DNA from: a virus
Reading direction: 5' to 3' (one strand)
DNA length: 64,000 nucleotides
Virus record (IMG/VR): IMGVR_UViG_3300044692_000034
Location: 62,001 to 126,000 of that record
Within the stretch, counting starts at the first letter, position 1. The number at the start of each line of letters is the position of its first letter. This document shows positions 50,309-60,000 of this stretch, piece after piece. The notes below the pieces were generated by a model. It had not been told where the DNA came from and ran no database searches. It was given only the letters and a program-made list of their open reading frames with translations. The translations under genes and the position numbers were made by a program.

Positions 50309-53300
50309 TACACCACCCCGAGGCTGATACGAGACGCCGAACGAGAACCCTGATAGCCGAGCCCGCTTGTCACGGTCTTTCCGATTTGCGTCAGCATGGC
50401 GGGGTCGCCTGGTGTCAGCGTGTTGATGTTGTTCACAATGGTTGTGCCGCTGCCAGTGCCGCCGAAGAGGTCGACGCCCATGGCTGCGGCCTTGCCGGCG
50501 AGCGCCGGAGAGACAGACGGAACGTTCGGGCCGCCGTAAGCGCCCACCGAATTCGGGTTGTTGACACCGCCGAGCACACCGACGCCCGACTGGTTGATAT
50601 ATCCGCCGTAGCCGACGATCTGCTGGAGCCGGTTAGCTTGGTCGAGTTGCGCTTGCTGGTCGGCTGTGAGCCCTGTCGTTTCGGTTGTGTCGGGGGGCTG
50701 CTGCTTCGAGTCTTCGTAGTTCTGGTCTTGGATCGACCGGTCCGGTGCTGTCATGGCGACGCTCTGGCGCTCTTGCGCAATGTCAAGAACGTCGAGGCGT
50801 GCATCTTCGATGTCGAACGGCAAATCGCCGGCAATGTCCTGCCAGTTCTTCATGTTCGCCTTGTAGTGGCTGATGCTGGCGCGGATCCCGGAGCGGTCCT
50901 TTTGCTTGGCGTGCGTGAGAGAGTTCGTCAGATTCGTGATGATCGTGTCGTACGTTGCGATGATGCGCTTGACGACGTTGTATGCCTCTTCGAGCTTGTG
51001 CCAGATCGCGATGCGCAGGTTGTAGAGGTCGGTCAGCTCATTGACGCGCTGGTTGACCTCGTCGACGTTCACGTCTCCGGTCGTCTCGTTGACGAACGTC
51101 TCCTGACTCTGGCCGTACGCGCGGTCCTTCTGCGTGTACTGCTTCTGCATCGTGTCAAGCTGCGCCTGAACCTTGTTGTACGCCGTGATGTTGTCGCCTG
51201 TGACCTTCCTCAGGGAACCCACGCTGTACGGGTTTCTCGCGCCACTCGTTCCGAGCACGCCACCGGCTGCGAACTTACGAACCTTTCCGCCCATTGCACG
51301 TCGCATAGCCCCACCACGCGCCATGAACTGACGAGCTTGAGATGCAACCTGGTCGTAGCGTGCGGGGAAGGCGCTGCGCTGCACGGCTTGCGCGAGCGAG
51401 CCCGCCGAGCCACGCCACGGCCGGTGCGACTCCGCAGCCCTGAAGTAGTCCTCCGCCGCGAGGAGCGGGATGCCGGCATGCTTCCAGCCTTGCGACGGCC
51501 GCTGCTGGAACACGCCGATGGAGTCGCGGTCGCCGTAACCGAGGTTCTGGACGCCGGACTCAACGATTGCTGCTTCCCATCCCGACAGCTGCTCAACCGG
51601 TGACGCCTTAGTGACCTGGATGGCCTTGCGAATCGCTGCGACGACAGCCGGGTCCGGGTGGATCTTGCCGCCATCTCCAGAGAACGAACCCGTCACGCCA
51701 CCCGAGGCGGACGCTGACGCCAGAACGCGGTTCGCTACGCCAGTAGCCACCTTCAAGACCTGGTTGGCGAGCGCGCCAACCGCACCACCATTCTTGACCT
51801 TCGGCTGCGGTACACGTGGGAGTGCCGCTGCGGCGCCTGCGCTCGTGGCCGAGCTGGCATCCACGCCCATCACGGTGCCCTTGTCCTCGCCCTCGTGGAT
51901 GTGGTCAGGCGTTCCGCCCGGATAGTCGCCGACAGTGCCGAGGTTCTGGCCACGACTCACACGCTGGCCGACCTTCACGGCCCTGGACCCGAAGTGCGTC
52001 AGGAAGTACGTGGCTTTGTTGTCGCCGCTCAGGTACATGGACCAGCCGAACGGACCTCCGGCGCCCTCGTACGCGCCTGCGCTCGGGCTACGGCCACTGA
52101 ACCGCGCGATGGTGCCGCCAACCGGCGCGCCCACCCGCTCACCCGGCTTGCCGAAGACGTCAATGGCCGGATAGCCGGGCAGACCGGCCGTCTGGTGCGT
52201 CGGCGTGAAGCTGGCTGGAAGCTGGAGCATGCCGCCACCGGCGTAGTGCCGCATGCCAGAGCCCCACAGTTGCGAGAGGCTGCCCCAGGGGAGTCCGCCT
52301 GCCGCCTGAGTAAACCCGAGCGCGTAGTCCAGGATTTGCATCTGCGGCTCGTTGACGACGCCTTCGGTGCCGCTCATGGCTGCGACCGGACGCCCTGTGG
52401 GGTCGAGCAGGATGTGGTCGTCTGCGCTGGAGCCGCCGTAGGGGCTTGCCATGCCGCCGTGCGCGTTGGCTTTGACGCGCGGCTGCGTGCCGGTTCCGGT
52501 GGGGCCGGCGCTGCCTTCCTCGGGGCCACCAATGTACGACTGCCCCTTGACAATGTTCTTGGCTTCGCTGATGGAGAATCCGTAGACCTCCATCTCCTGC
52601 TCAAGGTACTGTCGGACCTGCGTGAGCCCCGCCTTGGTCGTCTTACCGGCCCGGTCCATCTGCTTCTTGATGGCGTCGGCTGCGGCGGAGAAGTTGGAGG
52701 CGAGTTTGTCTTTGCCTTGCGCGCTGAACGAGTCGAGGTCGTCGCGCACGAGCGTCATGTTCTGTTGAACGAACTTGTGGATCTGCTCCGTGCCGTCCTT
52801 GGCGCTGATCGAACCGTCGTGCATGCCGTCTTTGACGGCCTTGATCCCAATGCCGATGTTCTTTGACATCGCCTCGGACCACGACTGCGAGCCCTGCTGG
52901 AACGCCTTGTTGATCTCGTCCGTGTTGAACTTGATGTTGTCGCGGAGGTCCTTGATGTTGAGGACGCCCTGCTCACGGATCTTGTTGAAGTTCCCGAACA
53001 GCTCCGCTGCGGCACGCGGGTCGAGGATGTCCTGCGCGCGGATCTGCTTGAACGCTCGCGGGAACCTGCCGAACTGGTCCTGAATCCCCTGGATCGTCGG
53101 CTTCAGGTTCTCGAATTGCTTCTGGAGGTCCTTGAGGGTCGACTTGTTGAGCTTCTGGATCTCGTCAACGCTGAGCCCGAGGACCCTGCTCAACGCCGAG
53201 AGGTCCTCGTTACCTGCCTTGCCGGCGATTGCGCGGGCGAACGCCCCGCTGATCTGGTTGACGTTCGTGAACGGCGCCGTCTGGATGACCTGGTTCGGGT

Positions 53301-56300
53301 TACGCGGCGCTGGACCGGGCGTCACGCCCGGGAAGTACTGGCTACCACGCGTCGTGAACGATGGAAGCACGGCAGCGGCGCTGCGATTCAGCAGGTTCGC
53401 TGACGCTTGCTGCGCGTTCGTCGCGTTCGTTCGCGCCTGCTGCGCTCTCTGGCCCGACAACGGGTCCGGAACCAGCCCGAACGTAAAGTTCGACAGCACC
53501 TTTTGTGCCTTCTGAACCGGGTTACCCGGCGCGGTCATGTACGTCAGCAGCGCCACCACCGCAGCGGCCGGCCCAGACACCTTCGACAGGAACGAAGTGG
53601 CGCCCTCTCCGAGCGTCGCAACGCTCAACGCACGCGCCCCGGCGCCCACGGTACCCGCAGCAGCTCGCGCGCCCGCTGCAACGCGCCCCGCGCGGCTCAA
53701 CGCGACGTCCTCCACGGGGGTTGCGGCGGCCTTGGCAGCAGCGAGACGCGCCCTGCGTGCGTCCTCATACGTGGGACCGGCGATGAACACGCCCTCGGCG
53801 GTCCTGACGACACCTTCTGCTGCGCTGCCGCCGCCCCGTGCGACTGCTCCGGTGGCGATACCGCCAGCGATGGCGCCGGCTGCGCCCCCACCACCGCCGA
53901 TAATCGTGCCACCCGCCTGCGCAGCGTCATTCTCGGCCATGATGGTGCGTGCCTGCCGCAGGAGCTTGATGAGAGCGTTCATGCCGGAGATGGCTGCGGC
54001 GAGCCTGAGTGCCTTGACGAGCCCACCGGCCACGACGAGCGCGCCGATGGCGGTGCCGATAGCCGGGACCTTGTCGATGATCTCGTTGATCAGGCTCAGT
54101 GTCGTGTTCAGCATGCCGACGAACACGACGAGCGGCCCGTGGTCGCCGGTCAGCTTCTCGAAGATCTCGATGATCTGCGAGACGGCCTGAATGAACGCCG
54201 GTCCGAAGCTCGTGCTCGCGTTTTCGATGAGGTCGTGGAGCGCGGGCAGGAGGTCTTGCCGGATCGCGTCGATCAGTGGCGTGATCTTGCGACCATCGCC
54301 GAGGTCGAAGAATTCCTTCGCGGCGTCCTTGAGTAGGCCACCGGCGTCCAAGATCGCCGGGCGCGCGTTCGTGAAGTAGTCCTTGATCGCGTTCTCGCCC
54401 TTGGCGCTCTCCGTCCAGTCTTTGAAGACAGCGGCCTGCTCCTGGAGGATTCGGAGCATGTCGGAGCCGAGCGGGTACGCGTCCTTGAAGATGTTGTAGA
54501 GCGCGATACCGAGGTTCTCGGTGATGTCGAGGAGTTCGTGGACGACCCGCTCCGTCTCCTGGAAGAACTGCTTCATCTTGCCGTTGTCGCGGGTCGCTTG
54601 CGCCTGGTTACGGATGAAGACGGTCCACTGGTAGATCGTCTTGCTAATGGAGTCCGTTAGGTCGCCGCCGGCGACGGTGACATCCACGACAGCCTTGAGC
54701 AGATTGATCAGGCCCTTGCCGACAAGCTCGATGGTCTTGTCGTTGCGTTCCATGATCGTGCCAAGGTCGCGACCGAAGCCGTCGGAGCCCAGGAACTTGC
54801 CTAGGACCTCGATGAAGTCGCCGAGTGTGCCGCTCGTGCGCACAATGCCCGTACGGAAGACGTCGAAGTTCGCCATGGCGTCCTTGACGCCGGCCTCAAC
54901 ACCCGTGAATAGCTTCTGTCCTGCGGCCTGCTGTAGTGCTGTGTAGGTCGTATTCTCCTTGACGAGGTACTTGACGAAGTCGGCCTGCGCTGGTGAGAGT
55001 TGCTTCAGCTTCGCCGCGTACGTGTTCGCGGCCGACGTGCCCTTCTCTTGAGCTGTCGTGACGCCCGCTTGCGCGACACCGACGTCGTGGAGCGCTTCAG
55101 CCTGGTTGTTTGCTGCGTCAGTCACCTGCTTCTGCGCTTGGACAACCTGGTCAGACCCCTCGACGCCCTTCTTTTGTGCGTCGGCGTAGTCCTCGCGGGC
55201 ACGCTGCGCCTGAATCTGTACGTCCTTCAGGTTGTCGCGCGCTTGCTGAAGGTTATTTTGGGCTTCTTCGACGCCGAGGCGGCTCGCGTTCGGGCCATGC
55301 TGCGCTGCCTGTAGCGCCTTCTGCGCCTCCTGCACCTGCAACGCCGCTGCGCGCTCGCTCGTGCCGGCCTCCTCGGAAGCGCGCTTCATGTCCTCGAGGT
55401 CGCGGGTGGCCTGCTCGCGCGCCTGATTCAGCGCGACCAGCGAGTCCTTCTCAGCCTGTTGGTCCTGCTGGAGCGTGCGGCTCGCGTTGTGCAGCGACTC
55501 AGCCGCGCTCCGCTGCCGTGAGCCGGCGGTCACAGCGTTCTGCGAGGCTCGTGCCTGCGCGTTGAGACCAGCGGTGACGGCCGGGCCGATGCCCTGCGCG
55601 GCGAGCCCGATGGTGCCAAGCGCCTGCGCCGCAGCCGACCCGTAGTTCGGGAGCGTTGCAAGCAGGCCCGTCAACGGGCCGAGAGACGACGCAGCACCCA
55701 CCGCACCGGCCGTGAACGTGCTCAACGCCTGGATCGCGGCGCCGATAGCCTCAACAAACCCGGTCGACCTGATGACGCGCATCGCGATACCGAGCTGCCG
55801 GAGCCCGTTGACGGACTGGTTGCTTTCAGGACCGAGGCTCGACAGCAGCGAACCGAGCCCGCTACGTCCACCACCCCCGCCCCTGCCAACCGACGTAAAC
55901 GCGCGAGCTGTGTCGTCGGCGGCCTGGATGCTGCGCTTGGCGGCTGCCTCGTCAGCTTCGGCGCGGCGGCGTGCGCTGCGCTCGGCCTCGGCGTCGCTCT
56001 TGATCCGCTCGCGCTGGATGAGTGCGTCGTTTGCGATCTGCGCCTTGACACGCGTCGCATCGATCTTGAGCTGTTCTTCGACTGCCTGCGCCTCGATGCG
56101 GGACTGCTGACGCGCCTTCTGGCTGTCGATCCTGATCAGCTCGGACGCGGTCTGGCTGTGCTGCCGGACCTGCTGCGCCTCCGCTGCCTTCTGCTCCTGC
56201 TGGAGCTGTCGGTACGCCGCGTTGAACGACCGCGAGTCGAAGTCAGCGCCGAGCGTGGCCCTGAACTTCTCTTTGGCCTTGGCCTTGGCCTCTGCTTCCT

Positions 56301-56481
56301 TGAGCTTCGCGTCGTAGATCGCGAATGCGCGCTCGTCGACCTCCGCGCCAAGGTTCGCCTTGATCGGCTTGGCGGTCTCGGCCTCCAGCTTCTTGAGCTT
56401 GGCCTCGTACCGGTTGGCGCCGGAGTCGTCGACGTCGAAGCCGAGGCGCGCTGAAACGCCAGCTACGTCAAGATCGGCCAC
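50308..56481 (-). CDS. Tape measure protein with M23-like and transglycosylase-like domains
   Basis: 2057 aa from a GTG at 56481. N-terminal coiled coils (residues 20-190 and 330-480, Lys/Glu/Ala/Gln-rich) and hydrophobic Gly/Ala regions are typical. Around residues 1430-1540 lies an M23-peptidase-like fold (GYPAIDVFGKPGERVGAPVGG, YFLTHFGSRAVKVGQRVSRGQ, GGTPDHIHEG); the first zinc-ligand His of HxxxD is Tyr here. Around 1605-1720 lies a lysozyme-like transglycosylase domain (QLSGWEAAIVESGVQ, YGDRDSIGVFQQRPSQGW). It sets tail length (about 300 nm by the usual 1.5 angstrom per residue rule) and helps DNA cross the wall. Confidence 0.93.
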   Translation of the reverse strand: MADLDVAGVSARLGFDVDDSGANRYEAKLKKLEAETAKPIKANLGAEVDERAFAIYDAKLKEAEAKAKAKEKFRATLGADFDSRSFNAAYRQLQQEQKAAEAQQVRQHSQTASELIRIDSQKARQQSRIEAQAVEEQLKIDATRVKAQIANDALIQRERIKSDAEAERSARRRAEADEAAAKRSIQAADDTARAFTSVGRGGGGGRSGLGSLLSSLGPESNQSVNGLRQLGIAMRVIRSTGFVEAIGAAIQALSTFTAGAVGAASSLGPLTGLLATLPNYGSAAAQALGTIGLAAQGIGPAVTAGLNAQARASQNAVTAGSRQRSAAESLHNASRTLQQDQQAEKDSLVALNQAREQATRDLEDMKRASEEAGTSERAAALQVQEAQKALQAAQHGPNASRLGVEEAQNNLQQARDNLKDVQIQAQRAREDYADAQKKGVEGSDQVVQAQKQVTDAANNQAEALHDVGVAQAGVTTAQEKGTSAANTYAAKLKQLSPAQADFVKYLVKENTTYTALQQAAGQKLFTGVEAGVKDAMANFDVFRTGIVRTSGTLGDFIEVLGKFLGSDGFGRDLGTIMERNDKTIELVGKGLINLLKAVVDVTVAGGDLTDSISKTIYQWTVFIRNQAQATRDNGKMKQFFQETERVVHELLDITENLGIALYNIFKDAYPLGSDMLRILQEQAAVFKDWTESAKGENAIKDYFTNARPAILDAGGLLKDAAKEFFDLGDGRKITPLIDAIRQDLLPALHDLIENASTSFGPAFIQAVSQIIEIFEKLTGDHGPLVVFVGMLNTTLSLINEIIDKVPAIGTAIGALVVAGGLVKALRLAAAISGMNALIKLLRQARTIMAENDAAQAGGTIIGGGGGAAGAIAGGIATGAVARGGGSAAEGVVRTAEGVFIAGPTYEDARRARLAAAKAAATPVEDVALSRAGRVAAGARAAAGTVGAGARALSVATLGEGATSFLSKVSGPAAAVVALLTYMTAPGNPVQKAQKVLSNFTFGLVPDPLSGQRAQQARTNATNAQQASANLLNRSAAAVLPSFTTRGSQYFPGVTPGPAPRNPNQVIQTAPFTNVNQISGAFARAIAGKAGNEDLSALSRVLGLSVDEIQKLNKSTLKDLQKQFENLKPTIQGIQDQFGRFPRAFKQIRAQDILDPRAAAELFGNFNKIREQGVLNIKDLRDNIKFNTDEINKAFQQGSQSWSEAMSKNIGIGIKAVKDGMHDGSISAKDGTEQIHKFVQQNMTLVRDDLDSFSAQGKDKLASNFSAAADAIKKQMDRAGKTTKAGLTQVRQYLEQEMEVYGFSISEAKNIVKGQSYIGGPEEGSAGPTGTGTQPRVKANAHGGMASPYGGSSADDHILLDPTGRPVAAMSGTEGVVNEPQMQILDYALGFTQAAGGLPWGSLSQLWGSGMRHYAGGGMLQLPASFTPTHQTAGLPGYPAIDVFGKPGERVGAPVGGTIARFSGRSPSAGAYEGAGGPFGWSMYLSGDNKATYFLTHFGSRAVKVGQRVSRGQNLGTVGDYPGGTPDHIHEGEDKGTVMGVDASSATSAGAAAALPRVPQPKVKNGGAVGALANQVLKVATGVANRVLASASASGGVTGSFSGDGGKIHPDPAVVAAIRKAIQVTKASPVEQLSGWEAAIVESGVQNLGYGDRDSIGVFQQRPSQGWKHAGIPLLAAEDYFRAAESHRPWRGSAGSLAQAVQRSAFPARYDQVASQARQFMARGGAMRRAMGGKVRKFAAGGVLGTSGARNPYSVGSLRKVTGDNITAYNKVQAQLDTMQKQYTQKDRAYGQSQETFVNETTGDVNVDEVNQRVNELTDLYNLRIAIWHKLEEAYNVVKRIIATYDTIITNLTNSLTHAKQKDRSGIRASISHYKANMKNWQDIAGDLPFDIEDARLDVLDIAQERQSVAMTAPDRSIQDQNYEDSKQQPPDTTETTGLTADQQAQLDQANRLQQIVGYGGYINQSGVGVLGGVNNPNSVGAYGGPNVPSVSPALAGKAAAMGVDLFGGTGSGTTIVNNINTLTPGDPAMLTQIGKTVTSGLGYQGSRSASRISLGVV

Positions 56482-56540
56482 ATCCGGCTCCGACGGTCAA
56501 GAAGTGGCCGAAAGTGGCCTGCACACGGGCGCAGAGCCGG

Positions 56541-56587
56541 GAGTCCCACTGCCCACGCGGGCGAGAGAGCGAACAGCAGTGGGACTC
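56541..56587 (-). terminator. 12-bp hairpin between chaperone and tape measure genes
   Basis: Arms GAGTCCCACTGC (56541-56552) and its complement (56576-56587) with a 23-base loop. Position just before the tape measure start suggests partial termination or an RNA-stability element that sets the tape measure level below that of the chaperones. Confidence 0.5.
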
Positions 56588-56600
56588 GGGTAGGCATGGC

Positions 56601-57688
56601 TCAACGGCCCCGCTTTGGCCACATGCGCGCATCAAGGCGCTGCTTCGCCGCCAGCACGCGCGCCATCGCATCGTTGTACCGATCGACCGGGCGTGGAGCC
56701 TCATGCGGCGCGGGCGGCAACGGACCTTCCTGCCACTGACTGTTGCGTAGCGGGTCGAGGTCGTGAGGTTCCATGCCAGCCTTGATGCGTTCGTCGTTCT
56801 CGATGCGTGCGCTTAGGTCGCGGAGCCGGCGCCAACTGGTTCGGTCGAGGATCCGCTCTTCGTCCCATCCGTAGGCGGAGGCGAATCGGTTGAGGACGTC
56901 AGACTCGTCTCCGAAGACGGCGGCGTCGAACTCGGCGTCTGTGAGTGGTCGTCGGACGGCTCGGGCACCTTGAGGGTCATCTGGACGCCGAACAACCCCA
57001 GCATCGAGTTGATCCTCGGCCCGAGTTTTCCCAGGACGTTGTCCTTGTACTGCGCGGAGATGACCTCGGAGCAGACGACGCCCAGCTCGATGAGCATGTG
57101 GAAGGGCTCGTCCATGAGCGCGTCGCCGGCCTCCTTGATCTTCTCGCGGATGGTCTCCTCGCCGTCGGCGGCGTAACGCCTGACGTCATCGTTCGGCATG
57201 CAGATCAAGCCGATGAGCGACGTCATCTGGTCCTCGGCCATCTCGATCATCATCGGGAAGACCTTGACGAAGCACTCCTGCGCGCTTGGCGTACGCGGAC
57301 GCTTCAACTTGTTCCCGCTCGCCTGCCAATCCTGCTCCGACAGGTGACCGAGAGGATCGGGACCCATCATCGGGCCGCCGGTGCGCTCATCCAGGATCGG
57401 CATGCGCCGCACGAGCGGACGCCCCTGCCTGTCGTACTGCACCTCACCGTCGACGACGACGGGCTCCTCGCGCATGAGGGGCTCCGGGGAGTACTGCGCC
57501 CGTGCGAACGCGCGGTCCAGGTCGACGGTGTTCTCCGCCTCGTACTCCTTGATGTACTGCTGCCATGCGCTCTGGATCTCCGGGGCCGCTTTGGCGACCT
57601 CGTCCAGGGTGCGCAGAACGCGGACGGCCTTACGACCCGAGAAGTCGTAGATCGTCACGGTCCGGTTGGTGAGCCTTACTTCGACCAT
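56601..57688 (-). CDS. Tail assembly chaperone GT (made by -1 frameshift)
   Basis: About 362 aa: residues 1-221 in the G frame, then -1 slippage at GGGAAAA (57026-57032) and 141 residues in the new frame, which stays open to TGA at 56601. The extension reads as a normal protein (LTDAEFDAAVFGDESDVLNRF, GWDEERILDRTSWRRLRDLSARIEND, DRYNDAMARVLAAKQRLDARM). G and GT bind the tape measure during tail assembly. The coordinates span both frames. Confidence 0.85.
56813..57688 (-). CDS. Tail assembly chaperone G
   Basis: 291 aa from ATG at 57688 with CAGGAGAGG upstream. Starts MVEVRLTNRTVTIYDFSGRKAV, then a helical core (DEVAKAAPEIQSAWQQYIKEYE, ECFVKVFPMMIEMAEDQMTSLI). After the slip site the zero-frame continues to 56813 with a Ser/Thr/Pro-rich low-complexity tail. 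Partner of GT. Position between tail tube and tape measure is the standard one. Confidence 0.85.
   Translation of the reverse strand: MVEVRLTNRTVTIYDFSGRKAVRVLRTLDEVAKAAPEIQSAWQQYIKEYEAENTVDLDRAFARAQYSPEPLMREEPVVVDGEVQYDRQGRPLVRRMPILDERTGGPMMGPDPLGHLSEQDWQASGNKLKRPRTPSAQECFVKVFPMMIEMAEDQMTSLIGLICMPNDDVRRYAADGEETIREKIKEAGDALMDEPFHMLIELGVVCSEVISAQYKDNVLGKLGPRINSMLGLFGVQMTLKVPEPSDDHSQTPSSTPPSSETSLTSSTDSPPPTDGTKSGSSTEPVGAGSAT
57026..57032 (-). other. Programmed -1 frameshift slippery site GGGAAAA
   Basis: On the minus strand the zero-frame codons are GGA AAA preceded by G, so the heptamer G-GGA-AAA fits the X-XXY-YYZ rule exactly, and both tRNAs can re-pair after a -1 slip. The -1 frame is open for 141 codons from here. 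Confidence 0.88.
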
Positions 57689-57747
57689 GATCCTCTCCTG
57701 GCTCAGGCTCGCGCCGACGTACGCCAACGCGAGCAGAGCCGCTTTGG

Positions 57748-59100
57748 TTACGTGAACGCCGGCTGCTGACAGCCGACGGTGCAGGTGTAGAGATCGACGC
57801 CCGGGAGCTTCTGGAAGCGGCCGGTGAGCCCGACCTCGGCCGAGCCCTGGTCCGGGTTCGGGCCGGGACTGTCCGGGATCTCCCACTGGACGCCCTCGAC
57901 GTCGATCGCGAACGACGCGTACGTCTGCCCGCCGGAGTCCTTCTTCTGAAGGTTGGCGGAGTAGCCGCCGATCGGCGGGACCCGCTTGACGGGCTTGGTG
58001 CCGGCCACCGGCGTGGGATCGTTGTAGACCCACCGGTTCCACTTCTCCAGCATCGTGTTGTCGAACAGCATGGTCGCGCCGATGGTGGCGCCGACGTTGC
58101 CGCGCGCGAAGTCGAACGGGACGGTGTCGTCTCCGTACACGAACGAGAGGTCCAGGTTGAGGGTGAACTGGAACTGCGTCTGTCCCTCAAAGACCTGGCC
58201 GTCGAGGGTGTACGAGCCGTGGCCCTCGGTATAGATGAGGACCGGACTGGACGGCATGTCGACGGTCGGCTCCGTGGCTTCGTCGTACACCTCACCCGGG
58301 TCGACGAACATGATCGTCGGGGTGACGCGGAGGACCTTGGCGCCGGTGCTCGCCTCGATGACGAGCTGCCCGATCCTGCCGTCGTTCATCTTGAGGCGCT
58401 GGATGCTGCCGATGGTGGCGCCGACGGTCTGCCACCACGTCATCCAGAACCCGACGCCGCCGCCCGGCTTCGTCGCGTGCGAAGCGTTGACACCCGGCGT
58501 GGACTGCACGAACGTGACGTGCGGGCTGCTGCCGCCCGTCAGGTTGTTCGTGTACGCCTTGATCGCGGGCATCGGGCGCTTGGCTCTCAGCCCACCGTAC
58601 GTGAGCGTGATCGCCGCCGGCCACGGGCCGCCCGTGCAGGTGACGTTGCCGGCACCGATGTACGGGTGAGCTTGGAGCGCGGCCTGCACCGCACCGGCCG
58701 TCGCGTTGAAGTTCAGCGGCGTGGTCGGGCGCCCCTCGATGTCGAGCAGGATGCTGCCGCCCGTGGGCGTGCCTCCGAGCGCGATGGTGTCGATCTCGTT
58801 GGTGCCGGAGAGCAGGACGTCTTCGTCGCCGTGGAACATCCACAGCAGCCACGCCAGCTCATCGACGGACCCTTCGACGCCCGGCGTGCCGGTGCCGGTC
58901 ATCGAGTTCAGCCACGTGGTGACGTCGCCGAACGCGGTGCCATCCGAGAAGTTCTCCGTACCAGACTCGACGGCGACCTGTGCGCCACCGGTCACGAGCT
59001 TGAACGAGACGTCTGCGTCGGTGGCCGGCGTTCCCTTGGCCGACTGCTTCGCAGCCCAGACGCGATAGATGTTGGTCTCTGAGAGGGCAGCGTTGGACAT
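57748..59100 (-). CDS. Major tail (tube) protein
   Basis: 450 aa. Starts MSNAALSETNIYRVWAAKQSAKGTP with beta-rich blocks (SFKLVTGGAQVAVESGTEN, MNDGRIGQLVIEASTGAKVLRV, QFQFTLNLDLSFVYGDDTVPF) typical of tail tube proteins. It is longer than most (usually 200-350 aa), with a central insertion (about residues 105-200) that may be a surface domain. TAATG overlap with the upstream gene. Confidence 0.82.
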   Translation of the reverse strand: MSNAALSETNIYRVWAAKQSAKGTPATDADVSFKLVTGGAQVAVESGTENFSDGTAFGDVTTWLNSMTGTGTPGVEGSVDELAWLLWMFHGDEDVLLSGTNEIDTIALGGTPTGGSILLDIEGRPTTPLNFNATAGAVQAALQAHPYIGAGNVTCTGGPWPAAITLTYGGLRAKRPMPAIKAYTNNLTGGSSPHVTFVQSTPGVNASHATKPGGGVGFWMTWWQTVGATIGSIQRLKMNDGRIGQLVIEASTGAKVLRVTPTIMFVDPGEVYDEATEPTVDMPSSPVLIYTEGHGSYTLDGQVFEGQTQFQFTLNLDLSFVYGDDTVPFDFARGNVGATIGATMLFDNTMLEKWNRWVYNDPTPVAGTKPVKRVPPIGGYSANLQKKDSGGQTYASFAIDVEGVQWEIPDSPGPNPDQGSAEVGLTGRFQKLPGVDLYTCTVGCQQPAFT

Positions 59101-59393
59101 TACTTCTCACCGTCCTTCTCTGCCTTGCTCTTGTCGCGGCCGGCGGATGGCTTCGGAGGCTTCTCCGGCTCCTGCTCCGGCTCCTCGTAAGCCTTCGCGA
59201 GCGCTGTCCTCTTGAGAGGCGCGTACTTGTCGAGCCTGGCGATGGTGGCTTGGTCGTCGACCACGAAGACGCCGTTCGGGCTGCCCTCGACCAACTCCCT
59301 GACGTTGACCGTCGTGCTGTCGTTCACGAAAACCGTGCCCAACGCATCCAGGTCCGTGTACCCCGCCTTTGGCGTGTATGCCACCGCTGTCAC
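59100..59393 (-). CDS. Small protein before the tail tube gene
   Basis: 97 aa from a GTG at 59393 with AAGGGGGG upstream. The core (AYTPKAGYTDLDALGTVFVNDSTTVNVRELVEGSPNGVFVVDDQATI) looks like the small alpha/beta proteins found near actinophage connector genes; the tail is Pro/Glu/Lys-rich. Function not known. Confidence 0.6.
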   Translation of the reverse strand: MTAVAYTPKAGYTDLDALGTVFVNDSTTVNVRELVEGSPNGVFVVDDQATIARLDKYAPLKRTALAKAYEEPEQEPEKPPKPSAGRDKSKAEKDGEK

Positions 59394-59515
59394 CGGCCCG
59401 ACCCCCCTTGGAATCTGACTCGCGGCTTGCTGCCCATGCAGCGCCGCTGACTTTATTCGACTCCTAAGTGGGGGCTGACCCCGGCTTCGGTGGGCTCTAG
59501 GATGCCGAGCGGTGC

Positions 59516-59533
59516 GGAGTGCGTGTGCACTCC
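59516..59533 (-). terminator. Hairpin terminator between connector and tail genes
   Basis: Stem GGAGTGC/GCACTCC (7 bp) with a 4-base loop, 15 bases after the stop of the gene at 59548. The gap 59394-59547 holds no gene; an A/T-rich AATAAA on the minus strand could belong to a tail promoter, but no -35 was found. Confidence 0.5.
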
Positions 59534-59547
59534 CTAGCCGTTCGGCG

Positions 59548-60000
59548 CTACGTCATGTTTTCGTCGTAGCACTGGAACAGGACGCTGCTCATGCCGGTGT
59601 AGCCCTGTCCGCTGTCGCTCTCAAGCATCTGGTGGCCGCGCCACTCCTGCGACTCGATGACCCGCAGGCCCGCCATCTGCCAGTTGAATTTGTCGATGAG
59701 CAGGCGCCGGCATGCGCTGTACAGCTCTTCGTTCCGTGGCCACGTCAGCGTGCGGTACCAGATGTCGATGATGGTGCGACGGAACTCGCTCTCGAACCTG
59801 GCGGCCGTGATGGCGTTGGTATGGATCAGCCCGATTACGGCGTCCTGGCCAACTGCGGTGCCTTCTCCTTCGCGCGGCGCGGGGGTGCCGTCTGCCGGCT
59901 GCCTCCAGATCGGCGGCAGCGACATGTTCGTGCCGTCGCGTGGGTCGCGGCCGATGCTGTTCTCGATGAGGTACGCCTGGATGCGGTCGGCGATGATCAC
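59548..60000 (-). CDS. Tail terminator-like protein
   Basis: 150 aa from a GTG at 60000 (GTGA overlap). Helical start (MIIADRIQAYLIENSIG), then strands with RFESEFRRTIIDIWYRTL and the C-terminal MSSVLFQCYDENMT. Place after the gp10-like gene and before the tail tube gene suggests the tail terminator. Inference from order and fold pattern. Confidence 0.6.
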   Translation of the reverse strand: MIIADRIQAYLIENSIGRDPRDGTNMSLPPIWRQPADGTPAPREGEGTAVGQDAVIGLIHTNAITAARFESEFRRTIIDIWYRTLTWPRNEELYSACRRLLIDKFNWQMAGLRVIESQEWRGHQMLESDSGQGYTGMSSVLFQCYDENMT

